Of a stretch of 64,000 bases of DNA, positions 1 through 8,995 are shown one piece after another (within the stretch, counting starts at the first letter, position 1; every line of letters begins with the position of its first letter). The translations under genes were made by a program, and so were the position numbers. The stretch covers positions 1 to 64,000 of the forward strand of contig WTFX01000004.1 in the NCBI GenBank assembly GCA_011523825.1, written 5' to 3'. Under the pieces are notes generated by a model. It had not been told where the DNA came from, did no database searches, and saw only the letters and a program-made list of their open reading frames with translations. The DNA comes from Microthrixaceae bacterium (lineage in GTDB: Bacteria > Actinomycetota > Acidimicrobiia > Acidimicrobiales > Poriferisodalaceae).

Positions 1-465
1 CCCCCAGCGACCTCCCCGCCCGAACCCCCAGCAGCCACCGCAGACAGCGCCGCCGCAGCCCAGGACCGCGTCGGCACAGCCAGGCAGCCGCGCTCGCTGC
101 TCGTCCCGCTGCCCACCGCCGTCACCGCAGCACTCGTCGCCGGACTGTTCGGCCTGCTGTACCTCAACCTCAACAGCCTCAGCGACGACATCAACGGCCT
201 GCGCAACGAGATGAACGGGATGAACGGGCGGATCGACAGCCTCCGCGACGACATGAACGGACGGATCGACAGCCTCGACGCCAAGATCGACAACAAAGTC
301 GACAGCCTCCGCGACGACATGAACGAACGGATCGACGCACTGCGCGGCGAGATGACGGCCGGGTTCAGAGAGATCAACGCGACCCTGCTCGACCACACCG
401 ACCGGCTTTCCCGCATCGAGACACACCTCGATCTCCGCCCCCACACAGACACAACAAACCCATAA
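1..465 (+). CDS. Pro/Ala-rich single-span coiled-coil protein, copy 1 (5' end cut by window)
   Basis: The frame is open from base 1 to the TAA at 463-465, so the start lies outside the window. The visible part has a Pro/Ala-rich stretch, one hydrophobic span (from about base 100, VTAALVAGLFGLLYL), then a polar segment built on repeats of the type GRIDSLRDDMN, ending in a tail containing LLDHTDRLSRIETHLDLR. It is clearly paralogous to the next two genes. The repeats have an 11-residue rhythm with hydrophobic I/L/M positions, which suggests a hendecad coiled coil outside the cytoplasm; the topology is inferred. The function is not recognised; a structural or envelope-spanning role is a guess. 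Confidence 0.75.
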   Translation, partial: PPATSPPEPPAATADSAAAAQDRVGTARQPRSLLVPLPTAVTAALVAGLFGLLYLNLNSLSDDINGLRNEMNGMNGRIDSLRDDMNGRIDSLDAKIDNKVDSLRDDMNERIDALRGEMTAGFREINATLLDHTDRLSRIETHLDLRPHTDTTNP

Positions 466-520
466 ACCGCCGCGCCCACCGCCGCGCCCACCGGCCGGCC
501 TGCCGCCCCGACAAAATCGC

Positions 521-550
521 TTGCCCAGCCCGCCGGCGCCTGCCTAGCTT
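521..550 (+). promoter_or_regulatory. Putative promoter of tandem copy 2
   Basis: TTGCCC (521-526) and TAGCTT (545-550) are separated by 18 bases, about 64 bases before the ATG at 614. The same two hexamers at the same spacing recur before copy 3 although the intervening bases differ, which supports functional conservation. This is a sequence match only. Confidence 0.4.
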
Positions 551-613
551 CGCCGGCGAGGCACGGCCTGTCCTCGCCGTGCCCACAGCGCACGACCGCC
601 CCCCGGAGCCGTC

Positions 614-1132
614 ATGAGTACCATCGACACCGTGACCGACAGCGGCCAAGCCCCACAGGCCGAACCCGCCACACCACAGCCCGCCCCAGAAGCACCGGCG
701 GCCTCAGCGCCCGCACCCGCAGCAGCCACCGCAGACAGCCCCACAGCCGCCAACCGCGCCCGCGCCGCCGGGCAGCCGCGCTCGCTGCTCATCCCGCTGC
801 CCACCGCCATCACCGCAGCACTCGTCGCCGGACTGTTCGGACTGCTGTACCTCAACCTCAACAGCCTCAGCGACGACATCAACGGCCTGCGCAACGAGAT
901 GAACGGGATGAACGGGCGGATCGACACACTGCGCAGCGACACAAACAGCAGCATCGACACACTGCGCAACGAGATGAACGGGCGGATCGACGGCCTCGAC
1001 GCCAAGATCGACAACAAGGTCGACAGCCTCCGCGACGAGATGCTCGCCGTGCTGCTCGACCACACCGACCGGCTTTCCCGCATCGAGACACACCTCGACC
1101 TCCGCCCCCACACAGACGCAACAAACCCGTAA
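614..1132 (+). CDS. Pro/Ala-rich single-span coiled-coil protein, copy 2
   Basis: 172 residues. Residues 1-55 are Pro/Ala-rich and probably disordered, about 58-81 form one membrane span, and 85-145 are a run of RIDxLRxxxN-type repeats that should form a coiled coil. The tail LLDHTDRLSRIETHLDLR is shared by all three copies. The sequence around the ATG (GGAGCCGTCATGAGTACC) is identical to that of copy 3, and GGAG gives a ribosome site, so the start is well supported. Copies 2 and 3 are almost identical over the first 30 codons and the span, then diverge in the number and type of coiled-coil repeats. I recognise no family with known function. Confidence 0.8.
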   Translation: MSTIDTVTDSGQAPQAEPATPQPAPEAPAASAPAPAAATADSPTAANRARAAGQPRSLLIPLPTAITAALVAGLFGLLYLNLNSLSDDINGLRNEMNGMNGRIDTLRSDTNSSIDTLRNEMNGRIDGLDAKIDNKVDSLRDEMLAVLLDHTDRLSRIETHLDLRPHTDATNP

Positions 1133-1175
1133 ACCGCCGCGCTCACCGGCCGGCCTGCCGGCCCCACAAAACCGC

Positions 1176-1205
1176 TTGCCCCCCGGCCCGGCGCCTGCCT
1201 AGCTT
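1176..1205 (+). promoter_or_regulatory. Putative promoter of tandem copy 3
   Basis: TTGCCC (1176-1181) and TAGCTT (1200-1205) with an 18-base spacer, matching the element before copy 2. The whole upstream block was duplicated with the gene, so each copy probably has its own promoter. Confidence 0.4.
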
Positions 1206-1279
1206 CGCCGTCCAGGCACGGCCTGTCCCCGCCGCGCCCACGCCGTGCCCACAGCGCACGACCGCCCCCCGGAGCCGTC

Positions 1280-1825
1280 ATGAGTACCATCGACACCGTG
1301 ACCGACAGCGGCCAAGCCCCACAGGCCGAACCCGCCACACCACAGCCCGCCCCAGAAGCACCGGCGACCTCAGCGCCTGAGCCGACACCAGCACCAGCAC
1401 CGGCGACCTCAGCGCCCGCACCCGCAGCAGCCACCGCAGACAGCCCCACAGCCGCCAACCGCGCCCGCGCCGCCGGGCAGCCGCGCTCGCTGCTCATCCC
1501 GCTGCCTACCGCCGTCACCGCAGCACTCGTCGCCGGACTGTTCGGCCTGCTGTACCTCAACCTCAACAGCCTCAGCGACGACATCAACGGCCTGCGCAAC
1601 GAGATGAACGGGATGAACGGGCGGATCGACGCACTGCGCAGCGACACAAACAGCAGCATCGACACACTGCGCAACGAGATGAACGATTTCCGCAGCGAAG
1701 TGCGGACCGAGATCAACGACCTGCGCAACGAGATCAACGCCGTGCTGCTCGACCACACCGACCGGCTTTCCCGCATCGAAACGCTCCTCGATCTCCGCCC
1801 CCACACAGACGCAACAAGCCCGTAA
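1280..1825 (+). CDS. Pro/Ala-rich single-span coiled-coil protein, copy 3
   Basis: 181 residues. It has the same layout as copy 2, but the Pro/Ala-rich region is longer (residues 28-45 carry an extra APEPTPAPAPAT-type stretch) and the coiled coil ends with a different block, NDFRSEVRTEINDLRNEINA, instead of the DAKIDNKVDSLRDE block of copies 1 and 2. The membrane span is near residues 71-94. Length change is confined to the low-complexity and coiled-coil parts while span and tail are fixed, which suggests spacer-length variation by slippage or recombination. Function unknown. Confidence 0.8.
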   Translation: MSTIDTVTDSGQAPQAEPATPQPAPEAPATSAPEPTPAPAPATSAPAPAAATADSPTAANRARAAGQPRSLLIPLPTAVTAALVAGLFGLLYLNLNSLSDDINGLRNEMNGMNGRIDALRSDTNSSIDTLRNEMNDFRSEVRTEINDLRNEINAVLLDHTDRLSRIETLLDLRPHTDATSP

Positions 1826-2055
1826 ATCGCCGCGCCGAGCTGCCGGCCGCCCGCCGACGACACCTGCACCCTCGCCGACCCCGACACCAGCACCACGCCA
1901 TAGCCGGTCAGCAAGCGCGCCGCCAACGTCGATTTCGCCTGTCTGGGGTCGAGCAGAGGGCGTACGCTGGTCATCTCGATGGGAAGGCAGCCATGCCCCG
2001 GCGCAGAGAGACAGACGTTCTGTGCCGGTCTCGGCGACGGTGCTCGTACGGCAGA

Positions 2056-4629
2056 ATGATCGGGCGGGCACTGACGGCGTTGGCGCTCGGGGCCAGCGTG
2101 CTCGCCACGGCGCACAGCCCGGCCATGGGCGCTGCAGCAGAGGTCGAGAAGCCCGTTCGTCTCGCCGGCGCCGACCGCTACGCGACCGCCGTCAAGATTG
2201 CCGAGGCCTACGTGGCCGAAGCCGAAGGCGCCACCGGTCGGCCCGCGGTCAGCACCGTCATCCTGACGTCCGGCCGCGACGAGCACTTCGGCTACACACT
2301 GCCCACACCAGCGCTGGCCAAGCTGTACAGCGCGCCGGTGCTGCTGACCGAGCCCGGCTCGCTGCCGACAGTCGTCTCGACGTTCCTCGCTCGGCCGGCC
2401 ATCACCACGGTGTACATCGTGGGCGATACCGGAGTGGTGTCTGCCGAAGTGGAGGCTCAGGTGGCTGCCATCAGCGGCGTTGCCGTCAACCGCATCGCCG
2501 ATGCCGGCACTGCCTACGACGCCGCCGTGGTGATCGCCGGACTGGTGGGCTGGTCGCCCGGCTCACCCGGCGAGGTTCCCGGCAAGGGCCGCACAGCGCT
2601 GATGGCGACCGGCGAGAGTTTCGCCGATGCGCTGAGCGCTGGCCCGCTTGCCTATCGGGGCGAGCATCCGATCCTGCTGACCCGCAGATCAGAGCTGCCA
2701 GCAGCCGTGTCTGGGTTCCTGCGCGACAGCCTCACCGACCACGTCATCATCCTGGGCGGCATTGCGGCGGTGGACGCCGCGGTCGAGAACGCTGTCAAAG
2801 CCCTAGGGATCACCACGCAGCGCTGGCAAGGCGCCGACCGCTTCGGCACGGCGATCGACATTGCCGAGGAGCTGCTGGGCGCCGACGCTCCGCAGGACTG
2901 CTTCGAGGGCAGCGGCGAGATCGGCCTCGCTTGGGGATGGCGTTCGCCCGACGCAATCGTCAGCGGGCCGCTGCTCGGCGAGCTGTGCGCACCGTTGCTG
3001 CTGACCGAACGCGATGTGCTGCCGCCGGCCGTCGCGGCATTTCTGCGATCAGACGACTACGCGACCGGCGATACGGCCGGCAAGCTGCGCATCTCCGTGT
3101 TCGGCGGCACCTCGGCGGTGGCGAGCAATGCCCTGAACGGGGCGACGGGGGCAGCAGCGCTGCAGGCCGTGGGGGCGACCTTGGAAGCGTTCGCCGGGGG
3201 ATGCCACTTCACCGTCACGTTCGCCGCGCCAGTGCGCACCGTCGATGCCGAAGACGTCACCCACTATTTCAACGGCAACGTGCCCTTCAGACCCGAGGAC
3301 GTGGAGGGCATCGTCGACGCCGGCGACGAAGCGAGCACCACCAAGGCCGTCGTGAGGCTCGCTGGGGGCGTGCTCGAAGCCAATGCGACCGTGCCCACCG
3401 GCTGCGCTTCGCCGCTGCAAGGCCTTGACCGCATCGGAGTGGTGGGCGGCGAGATCAGGGTCGCTGCCGGCAACCGGCGAATCGGCCGCGTCGACTACTT
3501 CGTCGCTGCCGACGAGACACCTCCGACGCTGACGGTCAACGCGGCGCAAGGCAGCAACAAAGTGTGGATCGAGGCCGACGAGCCGCTGCGGGCGCTGGAC
3601 GGTTCCGTGACCGTGGTCTTCCGGCGAACCGGCATCGGAGCGGTGTCGCAGCCGGTCACAGTACCCGCCGGGATCACCAGGTTCGAGGTGTTCGTGCCGA
3701 TCGCGTTCGGCGGCGAGATGAAGATCGGCGACAGTGTCTCGATTGCCGCCAACCGGCTGCGCGACCTTGCGGGCAATGCGAACAGGGCGATCAGAAAGGT
3801 GGTGGTCCGCGACACCATCGCGCCCCGCGTCAGCCGCATCACCGTGACCGAGCCGCATCCAGTTGCCCAAGCCTCGGTGACGCTCACCGCGGGCGACCCT
3901 CAGGTGCCGGTCGACGCGTTGAGGATCAGCGCGAAGCCCGGCACCGCAGCAGACGGCACGGCCGGCAACGAATGGACCATCGACCTCGACGTGCGCAGCA
4001 GCCGCCCGAGCAGCTGGTCGATCACCCAGACCACGTCGGTGCAGGTATCGAGCCTGAACCGCCACATATTGGTGTTGGCACTGTCCGGTGCTGCTGAAGC
4101 TGCGACCGTGCGCCAAGTGGCCGACGATCTCGCAGCTCGCCGTGACTTCAACTCGTTGTTCACCGCCGAAGTGGTGGGCTTCGACTCTGACGTGCCGATC
4201 GACTCTGGGGGGCGCAAGCGGTTCGAAGGCGGCGCCAGCACGGTGGACCTCGCCGTGCACTGGACCGAGGTGGCGCGAGAATGCGATGCATCGGGCAGCC
4301 AGCAGGCGCAGACGCGCCTGATCGAAGTCGATGCCGACGGCGACGGGGCCACCGACTTCGCCCTCGACGGCTTTGCTTTCAGCGGCAGCGATGTCACTTT
4401 CGTCGACGGCGAGCCTGACGGATCCGACTCCATCGAGCCGGAGAGGGCCGCCTGCGACACGGCGACGCCGGGAGTTCGCCCGGGCACGCTCGTGGCGCGG
4501 GTCCGCTCAGAACGAAGCAGCGGCCTGCCAACCACGCAGTCGAGCGCCATCGTGAGGTCGGGCGCGATCACCGACTTCGCCGGCAACCCCAACGCCTGGC
4601 AGGTCGTCCCTCGCTTCCAGAGTCCCTGA
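2056..4629 (+). CDS. Secreted protein with cell-wall-binding-2 repeats
   Basis: 857 residues from the ATG at 2056. This start gives a good signal peptide (MIGRALTALALGASVLATA, cleavage near AMGAAAE); the frame is open upstream to an ATG at 1993, but that adds a Cys/Arg-rich leader that is not signal-like. Residues about 34-350 contain three cell-wall-binding-repeat-2 modules, recognised by the recurring RLAGADRYATA-type motif, the VILTSG/ALMATGESFADAL strands and VYIVGD/VIILGG ends. This family binds anionic wall polymers in Gram-positive bacteria. The remaining roughly 500 residues are beta-rich, with Ig-like strands and segments such as DTIAPRVSRITV and DFAGNPN typical of bacterial surface Ig-like modules. 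Probably a wall-attached surface protein; its ligand is unknown. Confidence 0.8.
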   Translation: MIGRALTALALGASVLATAHSPAMGAAAEVEKPVRLAGADRYATAVKIAEAYVAEAEGATGRPAVSTVILTSGRDEHFGYTLPTPALAKLYSAPVLLTEPGSLPTVVSTFLARPAITTVYIVGDTGVVSAEVEAQVAAISGVAVNRIADAGTAYDAAVVIAGLVGWSPGSPGEVPGKGRTALMATGESFADALSAGPLAYRGEHPILLTRRSELPAAVSGFLRDSLTDHVIILGGIAAVDAAVENAVKALGITTQRWQGADRFGTAIDIAEELLGADAPQDCFEGSGEIGLAWGWRSPDAIVSGPLLGELCAPLLLTERDVLPPAVAAFLRSDDYATGDTAGKLRISVFGGTSAVASNALNGATGAAALQAVGATLEAFAGGCHFTVTFAAPVRTVDAEDVTHYFNGNVPFRPEDVEGIVDAGDEASTTKAVVRLAGGVLEANATVPTGCASPLQGLDRIGVVGGEIRVAAGNRRIGRVDYFVAADETPPTLTVNAAQGSNKVWIEADEPLRALDGSVTVVFRRTGIGAVSQPVTVPAGITRFEVFVPIAFGGEMKIGDSVSIAANRLRDLAGNANRAIRKVVVRDTIAPRVSRITVTEPHPVAQASVTLTAGDPQVPVDALRISAKPGTAADGTAGNEWTIDLDVRSSRPSSWSITQTTSVQVSSLNRHILVLALSGAAEAATVRQVADDLAARRDFNSLFTAEVVGFDSDVPIDSGGRKRFEGGASTVDLAVHWTEVARECDASGSQQAQTRLIEVDADGDGATDFALDGFAFSGSDVTFVDGEPDGSDSIEPERAACDTATPGVRPGTLVARVRSERSSGLPTTQSSAIVRSGAITDFAGNPNAWQVVPRFQSP

Positions 4630-4646
4630 CGAGGCAGGCTGGCAGC

Positions 4647-6371
4647 GTGCACATCGTCGGCACCGCGGGCCATGTGGACCACGGCAAGTCGACGCTGGTG
4701 CGCGCCCTCACCGGCACCGACCCCGACCGGCTGGCCGAGGAGAAAGAGCGCGGGCTCACCATCGACCTCGGCTTCGCGTTCTGCACGCTGCCGTCGGGCC
4801 GGCAGGTCAGCTTCGTGGACGTGCCCGGTCACATCCGCTTCGTGAAGAACATGCTGGCCGGCGTGGGAGCGGTGGACGCCTCCCTGTTCGTGGTGGCAGC
4901 GCCGGAGGGCTGGAAGCCGCAGTCGGCCGAGCACCTGGCGATCCTGGAACTGCTCGGCATCTCGCACGGCGTCGTGGTGCTGAGCCAGATCGATCTCGTG
5001 GACGACGAGCTGGCCGAGCTGGCCCGGCTGGACATCGCCGAGCACGTCGAGGGCACGTTCCTCGAGCATGCGCCGGTCATCGCCACCGACGCCATCAACG
5101 GCACCGGGCTGGACGAGCTGCGCTTGGCGCTCGACGACTTGTGTGCTGCCACGCCTACCGCAGCCGACCGTGACCGGCCCCGCCTGTGGATCGACCGGTC
5201 GTTTGCCGCGACCGGCGCCGGCCGGATCGTGACTGGCACGCTCGCGGGCGGACCCATCTCGGCTGGCGACGAGCTGCGGACCGCACCCGGCGGCCGGGCG
5301 GCCCGGGTACGCGCCATCCAGACCCAGAGCACCGGCGTGGAGCGGATCGGCCCGGGCCACCGTGTCGCACTCAATCTGACCGGAGTCGATGCCAACGACC
5401 TAGGACGGGGCATCGCCCTAGTGCGGGCCGACCAGTGGCACCACACCCGCAGCATCGACGTGGAGCTCGCTGTGCTCGATGGCCTGCGGAACGATGTGAC
5501 CCGGCGGGGCGCCTACGCCCTGTACCTGGGCTCGGGCGAGTGGCCGGTGCGGTTGCGCGTGCTGGGGCCCGAACGCATCGCCCCCGGCCAGACCGGCTAC
5601 GCCCGGCTGCACCTGCCGGTCGCGCTGCCGCTCGTGGTGGGCGACCGCTTCGTGCTGCGGGATTTCGGCCGGGGGCAGACCGTCGGCGGCGGCACCGTGC
5701 TCGATCCCGACCCGCAGCTGCGGGCCTCGGTTGCCAAGCCCGACGCCCGCCCCGAGCGCATGGTGGCCGAGCGCGGCTGGATCGAGGCGACGCAGCTCGA
5801 GCGGTTGACCGGCGAGCGGGCGAAGCCGGTGCTGGGCGGCTGGGTGGCGGCGCCGGCGCTGGTCGAGGCGCTGGTGGACGATCTACGGGAACAGATCGAG
5901 CGCGCCGGTCCCCTCGGCTTGGACCTGGCCGGGCTCGACGAACGCCAGCGCCTGGCAGTCGGCACGCTCGACGGGGTCGCCATCGAAGCCGGACGGGCCC
6001 GGCCGGCCGACGCCGCCGACATCCTCGCCGACCATCCAGTCATCGCCGAACTGGCTGCGGCGCCCTTCTCTCCGCCCGCCCCCAGCGGCGTCAGCCAGCG
6101 GGAGCTCTTGGCACTGGCAGCGCGCGGCGATCTCGTGCATGCGGACGGGATCTGGTTCGCGGCGTCCGCCGTCGAGGCCGCAGCCGAGCGAATCGCCGGT
6201 CTGCTCAGCGCTCAGCCCGACGGCGTCACCGTGGCCGAGATCCGAGAATCACTCGGCACCACGCGGAAATACGCGCTGCCGCTGGCGGGCTACCTGGACC
6301 GGACAGGGGTGACGCGACGGCGCGGGGACCTGCGCATCGGCGGGCCGCGGCTGCCCGAAGTATCCGGATAG
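4647..6371 (+). CDS. selB: Selenocysteine-specific translation elongation factor SelB
   Basis: 574 residues, GTG start 17 bases after the previous gene. SelB is the EF-Tu-like GTPase that delivers selenocysteinyl-tRNA to UGA codons marked by a SECIS hairpin. The N-terminus shows GHVDHGKST (G1), ERGLTIDLGFA (switch I) and DVPGH (G3). The G4 element reads SQID rather than the usual TKxD/NKxD. Domains II and III follow, and residues from about 370 form the winged-helix region expected to read SECIS RNA, ending in TTRKYALPLAGYLDRTGVTRR, typical of SelB. No selA, selD, tRNA-Sec or obvious selenoprotein is visible nearby. Confidence 0.9.
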   Translation: MHIVGTAGHVDHGKSTLVRALTGTDPDRLAEEKERGLTIDLGFAFCTLPSGRQVSFVDVPGHIRFVKNMLAGVGAVDASLFVVAAPEGWKPQSAEHLAILELLGISHGVVVLSQIDLVDDELAELARLDIAEHVEGTFLEHAPVIATDAINGTGLDELRLALDDLCAATPTAADRDRPRLWIDRSFAATGAGRIVTGTLAGGPISAGDELRTAPGGRAARVRAIQTQSTGVERIGPGHRVALNLTGVDANDLGRGIALVRADQWHHTRSIDVELAVLDGLRNDVTRRGAYALYLGSGEWPVRLRVLGPERIAPGQTGYARLHLPVALPLVVGDRFVLRDFGRGQTVGGGTVLDPDPQLRASVAKPDARPERMVAERGWIEATQLERLTGERAKPVLGGWVAAPALVEALVDDLREQIERAGPLGLDLAGLDERQRLAVGTLDGVAIEAGRARPADAADILADHPVIAELAAAPFSPPAPSGVSQRELLALAARGDLVHADGIWFAASAVEAAAERIAGLLSAQPDGVTVAEIRESLGTTRKYALPLAGYLDRTGVTRRRGDLRIGGPRLPEVSG

Positions 6372-6383
6372 AGCGGGAGAGCG

Positions 6384-6650
6384 CTAGCTGGCTTCGGTGC
6401 GCAGCAGCAGCATGTTGCGGCGCTCGATCTCGTTGCGCCCGCCCCAGATGCCGTGCGCCTCACCGACGTCGAGCGCGTGGTCGAGACAGTCGTCGATCAC
6501 CGAGCACTGGCCGCAGATGGCCTTGGCTCGGGCTTCGCGCTCGGCCTTCTCGTCGCGCCGTTCGGTGCGGGGCGGCGGGAAGAACACCGCCGCCTGAGGT
6601 CCTCTGCAGGCTGCCTTGTCCTGCCACTCATCGACCAGCAGAGCGCTCAT
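6384..6650 (-). CDS. WhiB-family iron-sulfur transcription regulator
   Basis: 88 residues. WhiB-like proteins are actinobacterial [4Fe-4S] regulators that bind the primary sigma factor. The four ligands are Cys15, Cys46, Cys49 and Cys55 (CxxCxxxxxC), followed by the GIWGG turn (67-71) and a basic C-terminal stretch, EIERRNMLLLR. A strong ribosome site, AAGGGGG, lies four bases before the ATG. The short length and early single Cys resemble the WhiB1/WhiB2-type proteins, but the exact class cannot be fixed here. Confidence 0.93.
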   Translation of the reverse strand: MSALLVDEWQDKAACRGPQAAVFFPPPRTERRDEKAEREARAKAICGQCSVIDDCLDHALDVGEAHGIWGGRNEIERRNMLLLRTEAS

Positions 6651-6671
6651 GTGTCCCCCTTGTCGGTGGGG

Positions 6672-6700
6672 ACGCTAGATCACAAAAAATAGCTTGACAA
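6672..6700 (-). promoter_or_regulatory. Putative promoter of the whiB-like gene
   Basis: On the minus strand TTGTCA (6700-6695) and TAGCGT (6677-6672) are separated by 17 bases, in an AT-rich island that stands out from the surrounding GC-rich DNA. It lies 22 bases upstream of the whiB-like ATG. Confidence 0.45.
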
Positions 6701-6715
6701 GAGGTAAACGAAACC

Positions 6716-8191
6716 TCATTCGGTTTCGGAAACCGTCGCATCGGACCGTCTCTTGCGCATCTCCCGATAGTCGACGGCAGCGCCCTCCAGCGGCTCCACC
6801 TCGAGCACCACACCGTTCAGTCCGCTGACGCGCAGCGGCTCGCCCGCCTGCAGCGGCGTGAGACGGTTGACCCGGGCCCGCCACCGGGCGCCGTGCACCT
6901 CGACGGTTCCGTCGGGATCAACGTCGGTCACCGCTGTCCCTTCCACCCCGATCAGCCACTCCCGCCCCACGGTGGCGGTGCCGTAGCGGGTGCGGACCAG
7001 CGCAGGCAGGCCCGACAGCACGAAGGCGCCGACGCCCACCAGTCCCACCAGCAGCGGGATCCAGCTCATCGAGTGCTGGCCGAACAACGTCAGCGAGCCG
7101 GCAAGAAGTGCCGCACCGCCCGCCGCTGTCCAGAAGCGCGGCACACCGGTCTGGATGTCCACCGCGAACGCCACGAAGCCGGCGATGAGCAGCACCAGCG
7201 CCCACGTCCGGACGTCGAGCGTTCCCAGCCCGAACGCGGCGAGCAGCGCACACACCGCGGCGACCATGGCGGCGATGCCGATGCCGCCGGTGTAGAAGTC
7301 GAGCAGCAGCAGCGACAGACCGGCCAGCAGCAGCAGGTAGGCAACCGCCGGGCTGGCAGCGGTGTGGAAGAGTCCGTCGAGCAGCGGCAGCTTGACGAAC
7401 GACACGACCACGTCGTCGGCCGGCGCCCGCCGGACCACGCCGTCATCGCCGGTCACGTTCTGGCCGATCGGCGGCAGCAGGCCCTCATCGGACATAGCGA
7501 AAAGGAACTCGCCGATCACCGGTGCGGTGCTGTGGGTGAGGCCTGCGCCCTTCGCCGTGTCGGCGTCGTAGTAGCGGACGCTCGTGCCCGAGTGCAGCCC
7601 GTCGCCTTCGTGACTGTGGACATCGCCCCCGCCGAATCCATATGAACCGGCGCCGGACTGGCTGGCGCTTCGAGAGTCACCGCCGTGGGCATGGACGAGG
7701 CCGTCGACTGCGGTGAACTCGCCGATACGGCCGCCGGGCGCGATCGCGGCAAAATCGGCTGCCGTGACCAAGTGGGCGGCGCCGCCGAGCGCCTGCGCCC
7801 CGGAGGGGCCCACCCACACACCTACCGGCAGGTGCGCGAGGCGAACGCTGTCGAGCAGATCGACCAACTCGTCGTCGTCGAGCGTGGTCCCGGCACTGTC
7901 GAACTGCAGCACCACACCGATCGCGTGGAGCCCGTCCGCGGTGACGAGCTGGCGCTTGATGTAGGACGCCATGATCGGGTCGATGAGCCCGTTCACCTCC
8001 ACCACGATGATCAGGCGCGGGCTGTCTTCGCCCACGATCTGATGGGTATCGGACTCATGCGAGCCGTCACCCGGGTCGTGGTCGAGCTCATCGTGGGCAG
8101 ATGCCGGCGCGGCAATCAGGCCCACCACAGCGCCCAGCAGCGTCGCGGCCACGACACGGGCGAAACCGCGACGGTGCTGGCGTGCGTTCAC
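6716..8191 (-). CDS. NfeD-like membrane protein with degenerate ClpP-type protease domain
   Basis: 491 residues. The GTG at 8191 is preferred because GAGGGAG precedes it by five bases and a signal peptide follows at once (residues 1-32, ending APASA). After a His/Asp-rich linker comes a ClpP/SDH-type domain (LIIVVEVNGLIDPIMASYI, then VGPSGAQALGGA and IAPGGRIGEF), then four to five membrane segments and a C-terminal OB-fold NfeD domain (LIGVEGTAVTDVDPDGTVEV). Long NfeD proteins are membrane proteases often paired with stomatins. Here the nucleophile position, normally Ser in A-S-A-G, reads ALGGA, so the domain may be inactive. No stomatin gene is adjacent. Confidence 0.82.
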   Translation of the reverse strand: MNARQHRRGFARVVAATLLGAVVGLIAAPASAHDELDHDPGDGSHESDTHQIVGEDSPRLIIVVEVNGLIDPIMASYIKRQLVTADGLHAIGVVLQFDSAGTTLDDDELVDLLDSVRLAHLPVGVWVGPSGAQALGGAAHLVTAADFAAIAPGGRIGEFTAVDGLVHAHGGDSRSASQSGAGSYGFGGGDVHSHEGDGLHSGTSVRYYDADTAKGAGLTHSTAPVIGEFLFAMSDEGLLPPIGQNVTGDDGVVRRAPADDVVVSFVKLPLLDGLFHTAASPAVAYLLLLAGLSLLLLDFYTGGIGIAAMVAAVCALLAAFGLGTLDVRTWALVLLIAGFVAFAVDIQTGVPRFWTAAGGAALLAGSLTLFGQHSMSWIPLLVGLVGVGAFVLSGLPALVRTRYGTATVGREWLIGVEGTAVTDVDPDGTVEVHGARWRARVNRLTPLQAGEPLRVSGLNGVVLEVEPLEGAAVDYREMRKRRSDATVSETE

Positions 8192-8396
8192 CCGGGCTCC
8201 CTCGCGGCAACGCGACGCAGTGAGCCTCCTCGTCACGACACCCATTGCGCCCCGCTCTTGTTCGCTTCGCTCACGGGCCGCTCGGGCCACGGCTTCGCCT
8301 GTCGGCTCGGCCTCTTGGATCGGCGGCCGCACGAACTCTAGAGGCTGGCCTGACGAGCACAGTCGGGCACGGTCGGCCCCATTACGCTGCGCCACC

Positions 8397-8834
8397 GTGA
8401 CCGACGTGCTGCTCGCCACCGATGCCGACTGGGTCGTCGAAGAGGTGGCCGCTGCCCTGTCGGCGCCAGACGTGACGTTCCGGGTGGTGCGATCAGGCCA
8501 GGATGTCCGGCCTGCCGTGAAGGCGAGCACCCCGGATCTGGTGATCCTCGACTTCCAGATCGGGAATATGGGCGGCATGGCCACCTGCTTGGACCTGCGC
8601 CTGGAATCGGGCATGGGACGGCTGCCGCGGGTGCCGGTGCTGATGCTGGCCGACCGCGAAGCCGACGTCTTCCTGGCCCGTCGCTCCGAAGCCGATGCGT
8701 GGCTGGTCAAGCCGCTCAACCCGCTGCTGCTGCGGCGCACCGCGCAGAGGCTGAGCCCCTGGCCCGAGCGGCCAGCGAGCCCGTATCCAAACGAAATCGG
8801 GAACAAGAGCGGAAAGCAAGCCACCCCACGCTGA
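8397..8834 (+). CDS. Stand-alone response-regulator receiver protein
   Basis: 145 residues from the GTG at 8397, divergent from the NfeD-like gene. It is a single receiver domain: the acidic pair Asp9/Asp11 (LLATDADW), the phospho-acceptor Asp52 (LVILDFQIG) and Lys105 (WLVKPLNP) are all present. No DNA-binding or enzymatic output domain follows, only a short tail of about 35 residues, so it should act by protein-protein contact. The region from 8192 to 8396 is an in-frame extension without coding character. Confidence 0.8.
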   Translation: MTDVLLATDADWVVEEVAAALSAPDVTFRVVRSGQDVRPAVKASTPDLVILDFQIGNMGGMATCLDLRLESGMGRLPRVPVLMLADREADVFLARRSEADAWLVKPLNPLLLRRTAQRLSPWPERPASPYPNEIGNKSGKQATPR

Positions 8835-8914
8835 GCCGGCTCGTATTGCTGTAGCGCTCCTGCTTGATTGACCGGTAGCTTCGGCCGGAGCGATCCGCCT
8901 GTGGTGGTCGCGTA

Positions 8915-8988
<74 letters not shown>

Positions 8989-8995
8989 CGTCCAG

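Noticed and set aside
211..1760. CRISPR-like array in the repeated region near the left edge
   Set aside because: The repeats are in-frame codons for coiled-coil units of variable spacing; there are no uniform repeats with unique spacers and no cas genes.
544..2286. Long minus-strand frame opposite the tandem array (580 codons)
   Set aside because: It repeats with the tandem genes in mirror image and has a Val/Gly/Arg-rich composition typical of antisense frames in GC-rich DNA; the plus-strand genes have clear protein features.
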